From JACVRN01 sp963715565 (GTDB taxonomy: Bacteria > Acidobacteriota > Blastocatellia > Pyrinomonadales > Pyrinomonadaceae), in assembly GCA_963715565.1 (NCBI GenBank), contig OY970256.1, forward strand, positions 3,410,001 to 3,474,000: a DNA stretch of 64,000 nucleotides, given 5' to 3'. Within the stretch, counting starts at the first letter, position 1, and each line of letters starts with the position of its first letter. Below are positions 16,347 to 25,592 of this stretch, piece by piece. Position numbers and translations under genes: made by a program. Below the pieces are notes generated by a model. The model was not told the origin of the DNA. It saw only the letters and a list, made by a program, of their open reading frames with translations, and did not search any database.

Positions 16347-17997
16347 ACGGTCCGCCGTCGAGCACTCTGTACATTCTCCCTCGACTAAAAAAGAAGATGT
16401 CGGGATTCACCAGACAGTGGTCCAGGCGAAACTGCAACGAAGCGTCGGAGCGTTCCAGAATCTCGATGCACTCGGTCTCGTCATTGATTCGCACAAACCC
16501 GACAGCACCCGTTTGTAGACCAAGCGAGAGACGCTCCTCTTCCATTTTCAGACCAAACACGGCGCTCGAGGAGTCAATGCCGCAGAGAGCTAGAACGCCC
16601 GCGCTCTCAATCGGTTTGCTTGCGGGAAAGCGGCGCAGGGCGTCTTCCAGTCCGTTGTGGTAAATGGGGACGCCGCGCAGGTTGTCCGGAGCGTTGACGA
16701 CCAGAAGATGCGGCCCCGCAGCAGAGCGCAGTATGTCTTCGCGTATACTAAAGGCCAGTTGTGCCGCTTCATTCCACGTTTGATTCGTTCGATAGAGGCT
16801 CACGGCATAAAACAGAAACACGCACATCATCAGGACGATCCACACCTTTAGATTGCGAAACAGCACGAGTGCGACGAACGCCGTGAGGATTGAAGTAAAG
16901 ACCGTGGGCCAGTACAGAAATCTTTCGCCCTGCGTGTCGAAGAGGCTGAGGCGAAGATTAATCGCGGGCAGAAGGCTTAACAGGAACAAACAAGCGAGCG
17001 CGAGCACAAGATGGTTCTGCGCTTTCCGCTCAACCGGCTCGACGCTTCGTCGCCTCTGCACGAGGAGAAGCGCGAGGGCAACCGAGAGGGCGAGCGCGAG
17101 CATAATGAAGACGATTGATTTAAGCGGCTTGAGCAAAAGGGGCGCAAGCTCCGTGGGAAGCGCGGGCAGTAGAGCGCGCAAGCTCGCTTGCAGTAGACGG
17201 TCTCTGAGCCACGAGGGCGAAAAGTTTAAGTGCTGCCCCGCGCCATAGCCGCCGACCAGCGCGCCGAGCGCAAGGTAACGCACGAATAGAAAAGCAAACA
17301 GGACCAGAAAAAACGGCGCGATAGTTTTCGCCGCCGCTTTGAAGCTCATCCTTCTCTGTTCATCCCTTGCGTAGATGAACGTCACGACCGGCAGCGCAAG
17401 CGGCAGCGAGACGGCAGACTCTTTGGAAAGAAGCGCAAGCGCGAATGACAGAAGCGCGAGCAGGAGCGTGAGTCGAGAGCGTTTGTCTAAATAAGAAAGA
17501 TAGAGGACAAGGCTCGTCAAACAGAAAAGGGTTGCCAGAAGGTCTGCGCGCCCCGCAATCCACGAGACTGCTTCCGTGTGCGAAGGGTGAACCAGAAACA
17601 GCAGGCCCGCCGCCAGAGCAACGGCCCGTTTCATCTCATCCGATAGAGATTGATGACGGAAGAGGCGCGCGGCCAGCGCATAAACCAGCAGCGAATTCAA
17701 ACCGTGCAGCAGGACGTTCGTCACATGATAGCCAAGGGGACGCGCGCCCCACAACAGGCTGTCCAGAAGATTGCTCCACATAAAGAGCGGGCGAAAGAAC
17801 CCGCCGTGCTCACGCCCCCACGCCGCAGACCAATCGCCCATCAACATCTTGCCGACAGTGACAAAATCATCCGACAGAAAATACGAATCCAGCACGCTCG
17901 CGTAAACGATGAAAGCACCGACGATGAAAAGCAGGGATGAGGGATGAGGACGAAGGGATGAAGAAGAAGGACGTGTTGCTTTTATTTCATCCCTCAT
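16345..17997 (-). CDS. Multi-pass membrane glycosyltransferase-like protein (GT39/TMTC-like)
   Basis: 550 residues with 10 or more predicted membrane segments. The N-terminal half has the features of GT39/TMTC-type lipid-dependent glycosyltransferases: DSYFLSDDFVTVGKML with acidic residues in the first external loop, then HGGFFRPLFMWSNLLD, and HPSHTEAVSWIAGRADLLA. Such enzymes use polyprenyl-phosphate sugars on the outer face of the membrane. The only plausible start is the ATG at 17997, which lies inside a palindromic repeat, so the first 20 or so residues (MRDEIKATRPSSSS and onward) come from that repeat. Acceptor and sugar are unknown. Confidence 0.75.
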   Translation of the reverse strand: MRDEIKATRPSSSSLRPHPSSLLFIVGAFIVYASVLDSYFLSDDFVTVGKMLMGDWSAAWGREHGGFFRPLFMWSNLLDSLLWGARPLGYHVTNVLLHGLNSLLVYALAARLFRHQSLSDEMKRAVALAAGLLFLVHPSHTEAVSWIAGRADLLATLFCLTSLVLYLSYLDKRSRLTLLLALLSFALALLSKESAVSLPLALPVVTFIYARDEQRRMSFKAAAKTIAPFFLVLFAFLFVRYLALGALVGGYGAGQHLNFSPSWLRDRLLQASLRALLPALPTELAPLLLKPLKSIVFIMLALALSVALALLLVQRRRSVEPVERKAQNHLVLALACLFLLSLLPAINLRLSLFDTQGERFLYWPTVFTSILTAFVALVLFRNLKVWIVLMMCVFLFYAVSLYRTNQTWNEAAQLAFSIREDILRSAAGPHLLVVNAPDNLRGVPIYHNGLEDALRRFPASKPIESAGVLALCGIDSSSAVFGLKMEEERLSLGLQTGAVGFVRINDETECIEILERSDASLQFRLDHCLVNPDIFFFSRGRMYRVLDGGP

Positions 17998-18017
17998 CCC
18001 TCATCCCTCATCCCTGC
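17931..18017. repeat. Inverted repeat, family F, overlapping two genes
   Basis: The left arm GCAGGGATGAGGGATGAGGA is mirrored by repeated CATCCCTCATCCC on the right. It encodes the N-terminus of the membrane glycosyltransferase-like protein and the last residues of the upstream GNAT gene (18001-18561). Confidence 0.8.
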
Positions 18018-18561
18018 TCTTGATGTCTTCTTCGACGAGCGAGTTGAGCACGGCATCGTGTGCGACGCCGTGCAGGAGAAGGGCTTTGCGCATCACGGCT
18101 TCGCGCACGGCTCCGGCTTTTTCGGCGACGCGCTGGCTCGCGTGGTTTTCGACAGCCGCGACGATTTCTATGCGTACGAGCTTTAACTCTTCAAACCCGA
18201 AGCGGGCGATGAGCCGCGCCGCGCGTGTCGCCACGCCTAGCCCCGTCGCGCTCGTCCTTATCCAGTAGCCCAGATTGGCCGCGCGGTGCAGCTTATCAAT
18301 TTTATTCAAGCCCACGCCGCCGAGGTAGCCTCCCGTTCGGGCATCCCTGATTTGAAAGCTGTATTCCGTTCCGTCGTCCCCCATTTCAGTGCGTGAAGCG
18401 AGCCACGCGCGGCTCTCTTCAAGAGAGTAATCAGGATGAGCCCACGGCATCCAGGGTTGCAGCTCGGCTATGGATTCGCGCACGGCTTCGTAGAGCGCGT
18501 CGGCGTCTTCCGTGCTGTAAGGTTTGATGGTGATTGTGCCGTCGGAGAGTTCTGTGTTCAT
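18001..18561 (-). CDS. GNAT-family N-acetyltransferase (RimJ/RimL-like)
   Basis: About 186 residues from the ATG at 18561. Features: SIAELQPWMPWAHP near residue 30, FQIRDARTGGYLGGVGLNKI near residue 70, a cofactor-binding loop at about ATGLGVATRAARLIARFGFE, and the C-terminal NHASQRVAEKAGA typical of ribosomal-protein-alanine-type acetyltransferases. The acceptor is unknown. The last residues (KSRDEG) come from a palindromic repeat. A second, distinct GNAT gene lies directly upstream on the same strand. Confidence 0.85.
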   Translation of the reverse strand: MNTELSDGTITIKPYSTEDADALYEAVRESIAELQPWMPWAHPDYSLEESRAWLASRTEMGDDGTEYSFQIRDARTGGYLGGVGLNKIDKLHRAANLGYWIRTSATGLGVATRAARLIARFGFEELKLVRIEIVAAVENHASQRVAEKAGAVREAVMRKALLLHGVAHDAVLNSLVEEDIKSRDEG

Positions 18562-18585
18562 CAGAAGCAATTTCCAAGTGAGATG

Positions 18586-19173
18586 CTATACGGCATCTTC
18601 AGGACGAAGCGCGGTGTTGGTGAGCGAAGTCAGTATGTGGTCGCGCCACTGGCCGCCGACCAGTAGATAATCGCGCGCGTAGCCTTCGACCGTGAATCCC
18701 AGACGACGCAGCAAGCGCCCGCTTCTTTCGTTGGTCGGGACGTAGTTCGCCATGATGCGATGCAGGCGCAAATTTTCAAACGCATAACGACAAGCCGCAG
18801 TGAGCGCCTCGAACATCAAGCCCTGCCCTTCGACGCGGCCCGACACTTTGTAGCCAAGATAGCATGCCTGAAACGGCCCGCGCACAAAGTTTGTAAAGTT
18901 GCAATCGCCCAGCACAGCGCCCAACGCATCGTCGCGGCTAAAGAGCACGAGCCTCATGGAAATGTCCTGCTCAAACTCGCGCCGCGCTTGAGAGAGTCGT
19001 TCGCGCCAGTAGCTTTCAGTGTAGTAGCCGGGGGGCTCGGGCGGTCCCCACGGAAGAAAACGCTCACGATTCTCTTCGACGTAGGCGACGATGCGCGGCG
19101 CGGCTTCCACGCCCGGAATAGTAAGCAGAAGCCGCTCGGTTTCAATCAGGGGAATCGTGCGCTGCGCGTTCAT
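18586..19173 (-). CDS. GNAT-family N-acetyltransferase (RimJ-like)
   Basis: 195 residues. The fold is shown by LETERLLLTIP at the N-terminus, CNFTNFVRGPFQACYLGYKV near residue 95, a cofactor-binding loop (VEGQGLMFEALTAACRYAFE) and VPTNERSGRLLRRLGF near the C-terminus, as in RimJ, which acetylates the N-terminal alanine of ribosomal protein S5. The real target is unknown. It is separated by 24 bp from the other GNAT gene and by 18 bp from nadE, so the three may be one transcript. Confidence 0.85.
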   Translation of the reverse strand: MNAQRTIPLIETERLLLTIPGVEAAPRIVAYVEENRERFLPWGPPEPPGYYTESYWRERLSQARREFEQDISMRLVLFSRDDALGAVLGDCNFTNFVRGPFQACYLGYKVSGRVEGQGLMFEALTAACRYAFENLRLHRIMANYVPTNERSGRLLRRLGFTVEGYARDYLLVGGQWRDHILTSLTNTALRPEDAV

Positions 19174-19191
19174 GTTTCCGAAAGGAGGAAT

Positions 19192-20913
19192 TTAAGACGA
19201 TTCGACAGCGGTGGTGGTAGCAGATGCCTGCGGCTCCGCCGTGCGTTCTTCCGCCACGGCCTCTGGATGGCGGCGATAGCGGTGCGTGATGGGACGACGA
19301 CGACCGATGCCGATGGCGTTCTTGGAGATGATGAGCGTGGGCGGCAACTGCCTGCGCTTGAATTCGTTCGCCGGAGATTCGACGCGATTCAGAATGTCAT
19401 AGACAAGCTGTGCGTCGTGACCCGCCGCGATAATCTCTTCGGGCGTGGCCTTCTGCTCGAAGTAGAGTTGAAGAATCGGATCGAGCGTCGCGTAGGGCGG
19501 CAAAGATTGCTCGTCGTATTGTCCGGGCGCAAGCTCTGCCGAAGGCCGCTTCTCTATAATCTCGCGCGGGATAATCTCGCTCGCATGATTGATGTGACGC
19601 GCCAGCTCGTAAACTTCCGTCTTCAACACGTCGCCGAGCACTGCAAGGCCGCCGTTCGTGTCGCCGTAGAGCGTGCAGTAACCCAGAGCCAGCTCGGACT
19701 TGTTGCCCGTAGAGAGCAGTAGACGTCCTTCCGCGTTCGAGATGGTCATCAGGATGTTGCCGCGCAAGCGCGACTGTAAATTTTCGGCGGCGAGAGATGT
19801 CGCGCCAGCCGAAGGCGTGACCAGCTCAAGCTCTTTGGTCAGAACTTCAAAAGCGTTTGAGATGGGATGCTTGATGGTCTTCATCCCCAGACGGCGACCA
19901 AGCTCCACCGAATCGTCTATGCTGCCCTGCGACGAATAGGGCGAAGGCATCATCACAGAGAGCACGTTCTCCGCGCCGAGGGCTTCGCACGCCAGGGCAG
20001 CCACGACAGCCGAATCAATCCCGCCCGAAAGCCCTATCACTGCGGTCGTGAAACGATTCTTGCGCGCGTAGTCGTGAATGCCAAGGACGAGCGCGCGATG
20101 AACCGTTTCGATGTCGTTACCGGGCAGACACCGGAGGTCGGCCACGCCGCAATCCAGATCAACTGTCCCGAAGAATTCTTCAAAGGGCGGTGCTTGCATG
20201 ATGATGTCGCCGCGACAATCGGCGACGATGCTCGCGCCGTCGAAGATAATGCCGTCGTTGGCTCCGACCAGATTGACAAAGACTATGGGCAGGCCCGCAG
20301 CCTTCGCTCTATGGCTGACCATACTGCAACGCATCCCCATCTTGGCCTTGTTGAAAGGCGACGCGTTGATGGAGATAAGCACGCTCGCACCAAGCTCAAT
20401 CAACTCGTCCGCAGGGTCATGCGGGTAGAGACGCTCTTTCCAGAACGTCTTATCATTCCAGAGGTCTTCGCAGACGGCCACGCCGACGGACGCTCCACCT
20501 ATGCGGAACAGTTGGCGCTCGCGCGCGGGCTCGAAGTAGCGCGGGTCGTCAAAGACATCGTATTCAGGTAGGAGCGTTTTGTCTGCAAAGCCCACGAGCT
20601 TGCCGTCACGAATCACCGCCGCGGAATTATAGAGGCGTCGGCCAGCGGGCGGCGTGGTCGGGCGCACAGTGCCTATGACAGCCGTCAAGCCTTTGGTCGC
20701 AGCGATAATTTGTTCGAGCGGGCGCAGGGAAGAGCGCGCCACGTCGCGGTCCAGAAACCAATCGAAAGACATGTAGCCCTGTATGGCTACTTCCGGCAGG
20801 ACTACCAGATCGCTCTGGTCACGCCGTGCCTGCTCGATGGCGCGCAGGATGCTCGCCGTGTTGCCTTCGTAATCGCCGTTCGTCGTGTTGATCTGCCCGA
20901 TGGTAACGCGCAT
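19192..20913 (-). CDS. nadE: Glutamine-dependent NAD+ synthetase
   Basis: 573 residues from the ATG at 20913; the frame upstream of it lies in a palindromic repeat. The N-terminal nitrilase-type amidase (about 1-270) has the Glu-Lys-Cys triad in VVLPEVAIQGY, ADKTLLPEY and GVAVCEDLW. The C-terminal synthetase has the PP-loop GLSGGIDSAVVAALA near residue 300. The enzyme makes NAD+ from nicotinic acid adenine dinucleotide, with ammonia released from glutamine by the first domain. The very C-terminus (TAEPQASATTTAVESS) looks like an unstructured tail. Confidence 0.95.
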   Translation of the reverse strand: MRVTIGQINTTNGDYEGNTASILRAIEQARRDQSDLVVLPEVAIQGYMSFDWFLDRDVARSSLRPLEQIIAATKGLTAVIGTVRPTTPPAGRRLYNSAAVIRDGKLVGFADKTLLPEYDVFDDPRYFEPARERQLFRIGGASVGVAVCEDLWNDKTFWKERLYPHDPADELIELGASVLISINASPFNKAKMGMRCSMVSHRAKAAGLPIVFVNLVGANDGIIFDGASIVADCRGDIIMQAPPFEEFFGTVDLDCGVADLRCLPGNDIETVHRALVLGIHDYARKNRFTTAVIGLSGGIDSAVVAALACEALGAENVLSVMMPSPYSSQGSIDDSVELGRRLGMKTIKHPISNAFEVLTKELELVTPSAGATSLAAENLQSRLRGNILMTISNAEGRLLLSTGNKSELALGYCTLYGDTNGGLAVLGDVLKTEVYELARHINHASEIIPREIIEKRPSAELAPGQYDEQSLPPYATLDPILQLYFEQKATPEEIIAAGHDAQLVYDILNRVESPANEFKRRQLPPTLIISKNAIGIGRRRPITHRYRRHPEAVAEERTAEPQASATTTAVESS

Positions 20914-20916
20914 AAC

Positions 20917-21009
20917 GATTTTGGATTTTAGATTTCGGATTTTGGATTGACCATTTGAGGCCGATATTGCCTCTTTCAATCGAAAATCGCAAATCTAAAA
21001 TCTAAAATT
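20917..21009. repeat. Inverted repeat, family I (GATTTTGGATTTTAG type)
   Basis: The left arm runs GATTTTGGATTTTAGATTTC and the right arm GCAAATCTAAAATCTAAAAT. It fills the gap between hyuB and nadE. Confidence 0.8.
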
Positions 21010-21014
21010 CCTTC

Positions 21015-22736
21015 TTACTTCTTGCCACGGCCTCCGCCGCCCGGCGTCTCTATGCGAACGCGCGTCCCCGCCCGAAGCTCTCGATTGCCCTTGGACGCAA
21101 TCGGGCGCGCTCGGCCATCCTGAATTATAAAATCGCGGCCCACGCTTGCATCTTCTCCGCCTTCGAGACCGTAAGGAGCGCGCTTTCTTCTGTCGGCCAG
21201 CAGGGACATGCGCGCCGCGACGAGCGTTTCTATCTCGCGTATGACGCCGTCGCCGCCACGCGTGCGCCCACTGCCGCCCGAGCCGCGACGAATTTTGTAG
21301 ACATGCACGCGCAGGGGATAAGCATATTCAAGCGCTTCCGATGGCGTGTTGAGACTGTTAGTCATGTGCGTGTGGACGGCGCTCATGCCGTCGTGGCTTG
21401 CGCGCGCACCCATGCCGCCCGCGATGGTTTCGTAATAAGCAAACTCCGCGTTGGTCGCGGGGTCAAAACCGCCGATGGTCAGATTATTCATAGTCCCCTG
21501 GCTCGCCGCCGGAATCCGTTCGGGCAACGCGAGCGCAAGCGCGCGAAAGAGCGCGTCCACAATGCGCTGCGAAGTCTCCACGTTGCCGCCCGCGACCGGA
21601 GCGGGATGCGTGGCGTTAACAATCGTACCCGGCGGCGCGACGACTTCGATGGGCTCCATCAGTCCGGCGCTCGCCGGAACATCAGCGCCGACCAAACAGC
21701 GAAAGACGTAAGAGACCGCAGAGACCGTGATGGCTTCAACAGCATTGATAGCGCCCGCAACCTGCGGAGCACTCCCTGTGAAATCCACACGCGCACGCTC
21801 GCCCCGCACATCAACGCGCACGCGTATGGGAACAGAATCCGCGCTCACTCCGTCGTCGTCCAACTCGTCCTCTCCAAAGTATTCGCCGTCGGGAATCTCT
21901 GCAATCGCGCGGCGCATCAAGCGTGCCGAGTAAGCAATCAGGTGCGCCGCGTATGAAAGAGCTTCGCGCGCGCCGCGTCGCTCGACAATCTCCAAAAGTC
22001 TTGTCGCGCCTGTCTGCAAAGAGCCTATCTGCGCTTCAAAATCTGCGCGCCGCTCACGGACCCCACGCATGTTCGCCAGCAGTAGACGCATCATGTCTTC
22101 ATCTACCACGCCACCGCGCACAATCCGCACGGGCGGAATGCGCAACCCTTCGCCATACACATCCCCTGCCATCCCCATAGACCCCGGCGTCGCCCCGCCA
22201 ATGTCCGCGTGATGCGCGCGATTGGCAACGTAAAAAAGAGGACGCGGAGACGTGTGGACGCGGGGACGCGGCGAAAGAGAAATAGCTTTCTCTTCATCAT
22301 CATCTTTCTTTATCTCCGCGTCTGCGCGTCTCCGCGTCTCAGGAAAGACGCCCGCGACCAGCGTCACGTCCGGCAGGTGCGTGCCGCCCGCGAACGGGTC
22401 GTTGAGGGCGACGACATCTCCGGGCGCGAGCCGGAAGGAGAGAAGCGCGGCATGCACGGCCATCGGCATGCTGCCAAGATGAACAGGCATGTGGTCGCCC
22501 TGTGCGATGACGCGGCCACCGGCGTCAAAGACGGCGCACGAGTAATCGCGCCGCTCCTTGATGTTCGGAGAGAAGGCCGTGCGACGCAGAGCTATCCCCA
22601 TCTCTTCGGCGACGGAAGTGTAGAGCGCGCGGTAGATTTCCAGCGTCGTCGGATCAAAGCGACGCGAGGTCGCATCCTCGCGCGCCGCTTTGTCGCCTTT
22701 CTTCTTATTCGCTCTCTTGTCTCTCTTTCGACTCAT
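21015..22736 (-). CDS. hyuB: Hydantoinase/oxoprolinase B-type subunit with an in-frame repeat insertion
   Basis: 573 residues. Family signatures: FDPTTLEIYRALYTSVAEEM at the N-terminus, AQGDHMPVHLGSMP near residue 80, LNDPFAGGTHLPDV, FYVANRAHHADIGGATPGSM and the C-terminal ETPGGGGRGKK. HyuB-type proteins work with HyuA in ATP-dependent hydrolysis of hydantoins, 5-oxoproline or related compounds. The start overlaps the hyuA stop (ATGA). Between VAGVFPE and FYVANRAHH about 32 Arg/Lys/Asp/Ser-rich residues interrupt a conserved stretch; their DNA is a palindromic repeat (see that entry). The substrate is not determined. Confidence 0.9.
   Translation of the reverse strand: MSRKRDKRANKKKGDKAAREDATSRRFDPTTLEIYRALYTSVAEEMGIALRRTAFSPNIKERRDYSCAVFDAGGRVIAQGDHMPVHLGSMPMAVHAALLSFRLAPGDVVALNDPFAGGTHLPDVTLVAGVFPETRRRADAEIKKDDDEEKAISLSPRPRVHTSPRPLFYVANRAHHADIGGATPGSMGMAGDVYGEGLRIPPVRIVRGGVVDEDMMRLLLANMRGVRERRADFEAQIGSLQTGATRLLEIVERRGAREALSYAAHLIAYSARLMRRAIAEIPDGEYFGEDELDDDGVSADSVPIRVRVDVRGERARVDFTGSAPQVAGAINAVEAITVSAVSYVFRCLVGADVPASAGLMEPIEVVAPPGTIVNATHPAPVAGGNVETSQRIVDALFRALALALPERIPAASQGTMNNLTIGGFDPATNAEFAYYETIAGGMGARASHDGMSAVHTHMTNSLNTPSEALEYAYPLRVHVYKIRRGSGGSGRTRGGDGVIREIETLVAARMSLLADRRKRAPYGLEGGEDASVGRDFIIQDGRARPIASKGNRELRAGTRVRIETPGGGGRGKK
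22237..22342. repeat. Inverted repeat, family H, inside the hyuB coding sequence
   Basis: The left arm contains GGACGCGGAGACGTGTGGAC and the right arm CTCCGCGTCTGCGCGTCTCC. The same family occurs between genes at 25536-25592 and 32798-32898. Here it is translated in frame, as about 32 residues within hyuB. Confidence 0.8.
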
Positions 22737-24775
22737 GGCTCTATGATTAAGTTTCCATGCGGGTCTATGCTCGCACGCGCGCCCTCCGGCACGAGCGTCG
22801 TCGCGGAATATTCAGTCACCACGCAGGGCGCTTGTAGACGCGCGCCCGGTTTTAATTCTTCGCGGCGGTAGAGGGCCGTGCGCCGCCCCTGCTTCTCAAA
22901 GTAAACGGTCATGAAATCGACGGGGCGAGCGAGCGGCCCTTTTATCTTCGCACGACTTTTTCTCACGCTCTTTAATCCGGGGACGAGCCCTGCGGAGCGC
23001 AGGCGCGCGCTCACAATCTCGACCGTGTTCTCGCTCTGCGCGTAGCCGTAGCGCGCGCGATGTGCATGATGAAAAGCTCGGGCTACATCAACGCCTGCCT
23101 TCCACGCGACCTCAAGCTCGAACGACTGGCCCTTGTAACGCACGGCCATAAGTCTTTCGTGACGCTGCAAGGCCGCCTTAAAGCCTTCGTCACGCAGCGC
23201 CGCGCGCGCTTCACGCTCCATCTCGCTGAAGGCACGAGCGATAGCCTTCTCGCTTTCGCGTCCGGCTTCGAGCATTACAGTGCGGCTCCAATCCTTGACC
23301 ACGTCTGCGGCGAGCGCGCCCAAAGCAGAAAGCGCGCCCGCCATCCGGGGTGCAACGACGCGCGGGATGCGTAGTGCTCGCGCCAGCTCCACAGCATGAA
23401 GACCGCCCGCGCCTCCGAAAGGCACGAGCGAAAATTCGCGCGGGTCAAAGCCGCGCTCGACCGAGATGGTCCTGAGAGCGCGTTCCATGTTGACGCGCAC
23501 GACGCGCACCACTCCTTCGGCGGCTTCTCTTGCGCTCACACGCCGTCGCGCCACGCGCGTCATCTCGCGCGCTAGAGATGTCAAAGCTTCCAACGCGCGC
23601 CGATGGTCGAGCGGAAACTCTCCGCCGAGTAATCCAACGCCTCCGAAATGATTGAGCACTAGATGCGCGTCCGTGACCGTTGGCAACAGAGAGCGCCCGT
23701 AGCACGCGGGCCCAGGGTCTGCGCCTGCGGATTCCGGCCCGACGCGCAACGAGCCTCCCTCGTCCACGCGCGCGATGGAGCCTCCGCCCGCTCCGACCGT
23801 GTGAATGTCCATCATCGGAACAGCGACAGGCATTCCCGCGACGCTCGATTCGCGCGTCATAGACAGTCGCGCGCCCTCTGACAAAGCGACGTCCGTAGAA
23901 GTCCCGCCCATGTCGAACGTGATGATGTTTCGGAGCCCCGCGCGTCGCGCAAGATCAAGTGCGCCGACCACGCCGCCCGCAGGACCGGAGAGAATCGTTC
24001 GCACGGGCTCATCAGCAGCGACCGCCGCCGAGATGCTCCCGCCCGAAGACTGCATGACCCTGAGGCGCGGCGCGCGCTCTCTTAAACGTCGCAGGTATTT
24101 GCCCATCAAGGGCTGTAGATAAGCGTTGATCGAGACGGTCGAGGTGCGTTCGTACTCTCTATACTCCGGCAGAATCTTGTGCGAGATGGAAAGCGGCACG
24201 CGTAGCGCGGCGAGGAGACGCGCAATCATACGTTCGTGCTCAGGATGCAGGAACGAGAAAAGGAGCGAGACGGCCACCGCTTCTACGCGCTCGCGTTTTA
24301 GTTGACGAACGAGGCGCGCGAGTTTCTTTTCATCCAGAGGCGTGAGCACATGGCCTGTGGCCGTGACGCGCTCACGCACGCCGAATCTCAAGTCTTCGCT
24401 GATGAGAGGCGCGGGGCGGACGGCGTTTAAATCATAGAGCGCGGGGCGAGCCTGTCGCCCTATGGCGAGCACGTCTTCAAAGCCTTCGGTCGTGATGAGA
24501 GCAGCGCGTGCGCCGCGTCTTTCCAGCAGCGCGTTTGTCCCGACGGTTGTGCCGTGTACAACTTCTATCTCGGAAAGCTGCGCGCCCGTCTCTACGGCAA
24601 TTCGCCGCAAGCCTTCCGTAATCGCGCGCGACGGGTCTGCGGGTGTCGAGGCGAGCTTGAAAATCCGCGTGCCCTCGGTTGCTTCAAAGACGAAATCCGT
24701 GAACGTCCCGCCGGTATCCACGCCGACGCGCACGCGCTCCTTTTTACGCCCCTTCGGTTTTGATTTCGACGCCAC
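22733..24775 (-). CDS. hyuA: Hydantoinase/oxoprolinase A-type subunit
   Basis: 680 residues with a GTG start at 24775. The N-terminal actin/HSP70-like ATPase motif VRVGVDTGGTFTDFVFE (about residues 16-32) and VVHGTTVGTNALLERRG near residue 75 are typical. The central TFDMGGTSTDVALSEG and GAGGGSIARVD complete the ATP-binding fold. The C-terminal part (RYGYAQSENTVEIVSARLR) matches the oxoprolinase family. With HyuB it should form an ATP-dependent amidohydrolase. The two genes overlap by four bases; a cyclase gene and a Gfo/Idh gene lie upstream on the same strand, possibly one catabolic transcript. Confidence 0.92.
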   Translation of the reverse strand: MASKSKPKGRKKERVRVGVDTGGTFTDFVFEATEGTRIFKLASTPADPSRAITEGLRRIAVETGAQLSEIEVVHGTTVGTNALLERRGARAALITTEGFEDVLAIGRQARPALYDLNAVRPAPLISEDLRFGVRERVTATGHVLTPLDEKKLARLVRQLKRERVEAVAVSLLFSFLHPEHERMIARLLAALRVPLSISHKILPEYREYERTSTVSINAYLQPLMGKYLRRLRERAPRLRVMQSSGGSISAAVAADEPVRTILSGPAGGVVGALDLARRAGLRNIITFDMGGTSTDVALSEGARLSMTRESSVAGMPVAVPMMDIHTVGAGGGSIARVDEGGSLRVGPESAGADPGPACYGRSLLPTVTDAHLVLNHFGGVGLLGGEFPLDHRRALEALTSLAREMTRVARRRVSAREAAEGVVRVVRVNMERALRTISVERGFDPREFSLVPFGGAGGLHAVELARALRIPRVVAPRMAGALSALGALAADVVKDWSRTVMLEAGRESEKAIARAFSEMEREARAALRDEGFKAALQRHERLMAVRYKGQSFELEVAWKAGVDVARAFHHAHRARYGYAQSENTVEIVSARLRSAGLVPGLKSVRKSRAKIKGPLARPVDFMTVYFEKQGRRTALYRREELKPGARLQAPCVVTEYSATTLVPEGARASIDPHGNLIIEP

Positions 24776-24826
24776 TTTGGGAAATGGTTCGTAGAGAGCG
24801 CGTGCCGACGACGCTCGAAAAAATTT

Positions 24827-25510
24827 TTACAGGCTCTGGACAATCGCGAAGGCGCGAACGGGAAACGTCCCGAAGGCTTTGACCTTGACGGGCACGGCGA
24901 AGAAGCGAAAGCCGCTCGCGGGTAATTCTACGAAGTTGCACATGTGCTCGACAATGGGGATGCCCGCGCCGAGCAGAATCGAATGCGCGGGTCTAGTCGC
25001 ATCAGCCGTGTCGTCTATGTTGTAGGTATCGACGCCGACGACGAGCGCGCCCGCACCGGCTAAAACTTCTGCGGCACGCCGCGTGAGATACGGATGGCCC
25101 TCGTAGTATTGCTCCGTGTTCCAGTGTGCATCCCATCCCGTATGCACGAGCACGGCTTTATCCTTTAGCTCAAGACCGCGAAACACGTCCGCATCAACTG
25201 CTCGCCCGTTATCAAGTTTCGCGCGCACGCACACGCCTTCAAGATTGGCGACGCGCGAGAGCGGCAGCTCCGAGAGGTCTGCGCCGTCGGCGTACCTGTG
25301 AAAGGGCGTGTCAAGGTACGTGCCAGTGTTGGCGACCATCTCTATGCGGCCAATGTGAAACTCCGTGCCCGGAGCGTAATGTTTGCGCGACTCTTCGCGG
25401 CTCAGAAAATCCGAGATGACGGGCGCAGGCAACCCTTTGTAAGTCACCAGCCCATGCCAGACCGTGTGGCTCAAATCAACAAAGCGCCCGAGCTTTTCAT
25501 CATGACTCAT
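24827..25510 (-). CDS. Cyclase-family metal-dependent hydrolase (kynurenine formamidase-like fold)
   Basis: 227 residues. The family motif appears as ANTGTYLDTPFHRYADG (about 60-76), with D and H as metal ligands, followed by VLVHTGWDAHW near 125 and VGVDTYNIDD near 160. The usual motif starts HTGTHxD; here the first His is Asn and the second is Tyr, as in a known subclass. Such enzymes hydrolyse or cyclise amides, for example N-formylkynurenine. Next to hyuAB it could act on a related cyclic amide or ring-opened product; that is inference from position. Confidence 0.8.
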   Translation of the reverse strand: MSHDEKLGRFVDLSHTVWHGLVTYKGLPAPVISDFLSREESRKHYAPGTEFHIGRIEMVANTGTYLDTPFHRYADGADLSELPLSRVANLEGVCVRAKLDNGRAVDADVFRGLELKDKAVLVHTGWDAHWNTEQYYEGHPYLTRRAAEVLAGAGALVVGVDTYNIDDTADATRPAHSILLGAGIPIVEHMCNFVELPASGFRFFAVPVKVKAFGTFPVRAFAIVQSL

Positions 25511-25535
25511 GATTACTCCCGACCTCTAATCTAGC

Positions 25536-25592
25536 GCATCGCTTGTTTCGCCGCGTCTCCGCGTCTCGTTCTTCCCGCGTCTACGCGTCCCG
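25536..25592. repeat. Half copy of repeat family H
   Basis: GCCGCGTCTCCGCGTCTCG followed by CGCGTCTACGCGTCCCGC matches one arm of the family H repeats at 22237 and 32798. Its end overlaps the last codons of the Gfo/Idh gene (RDA). Confidence 0.6.
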
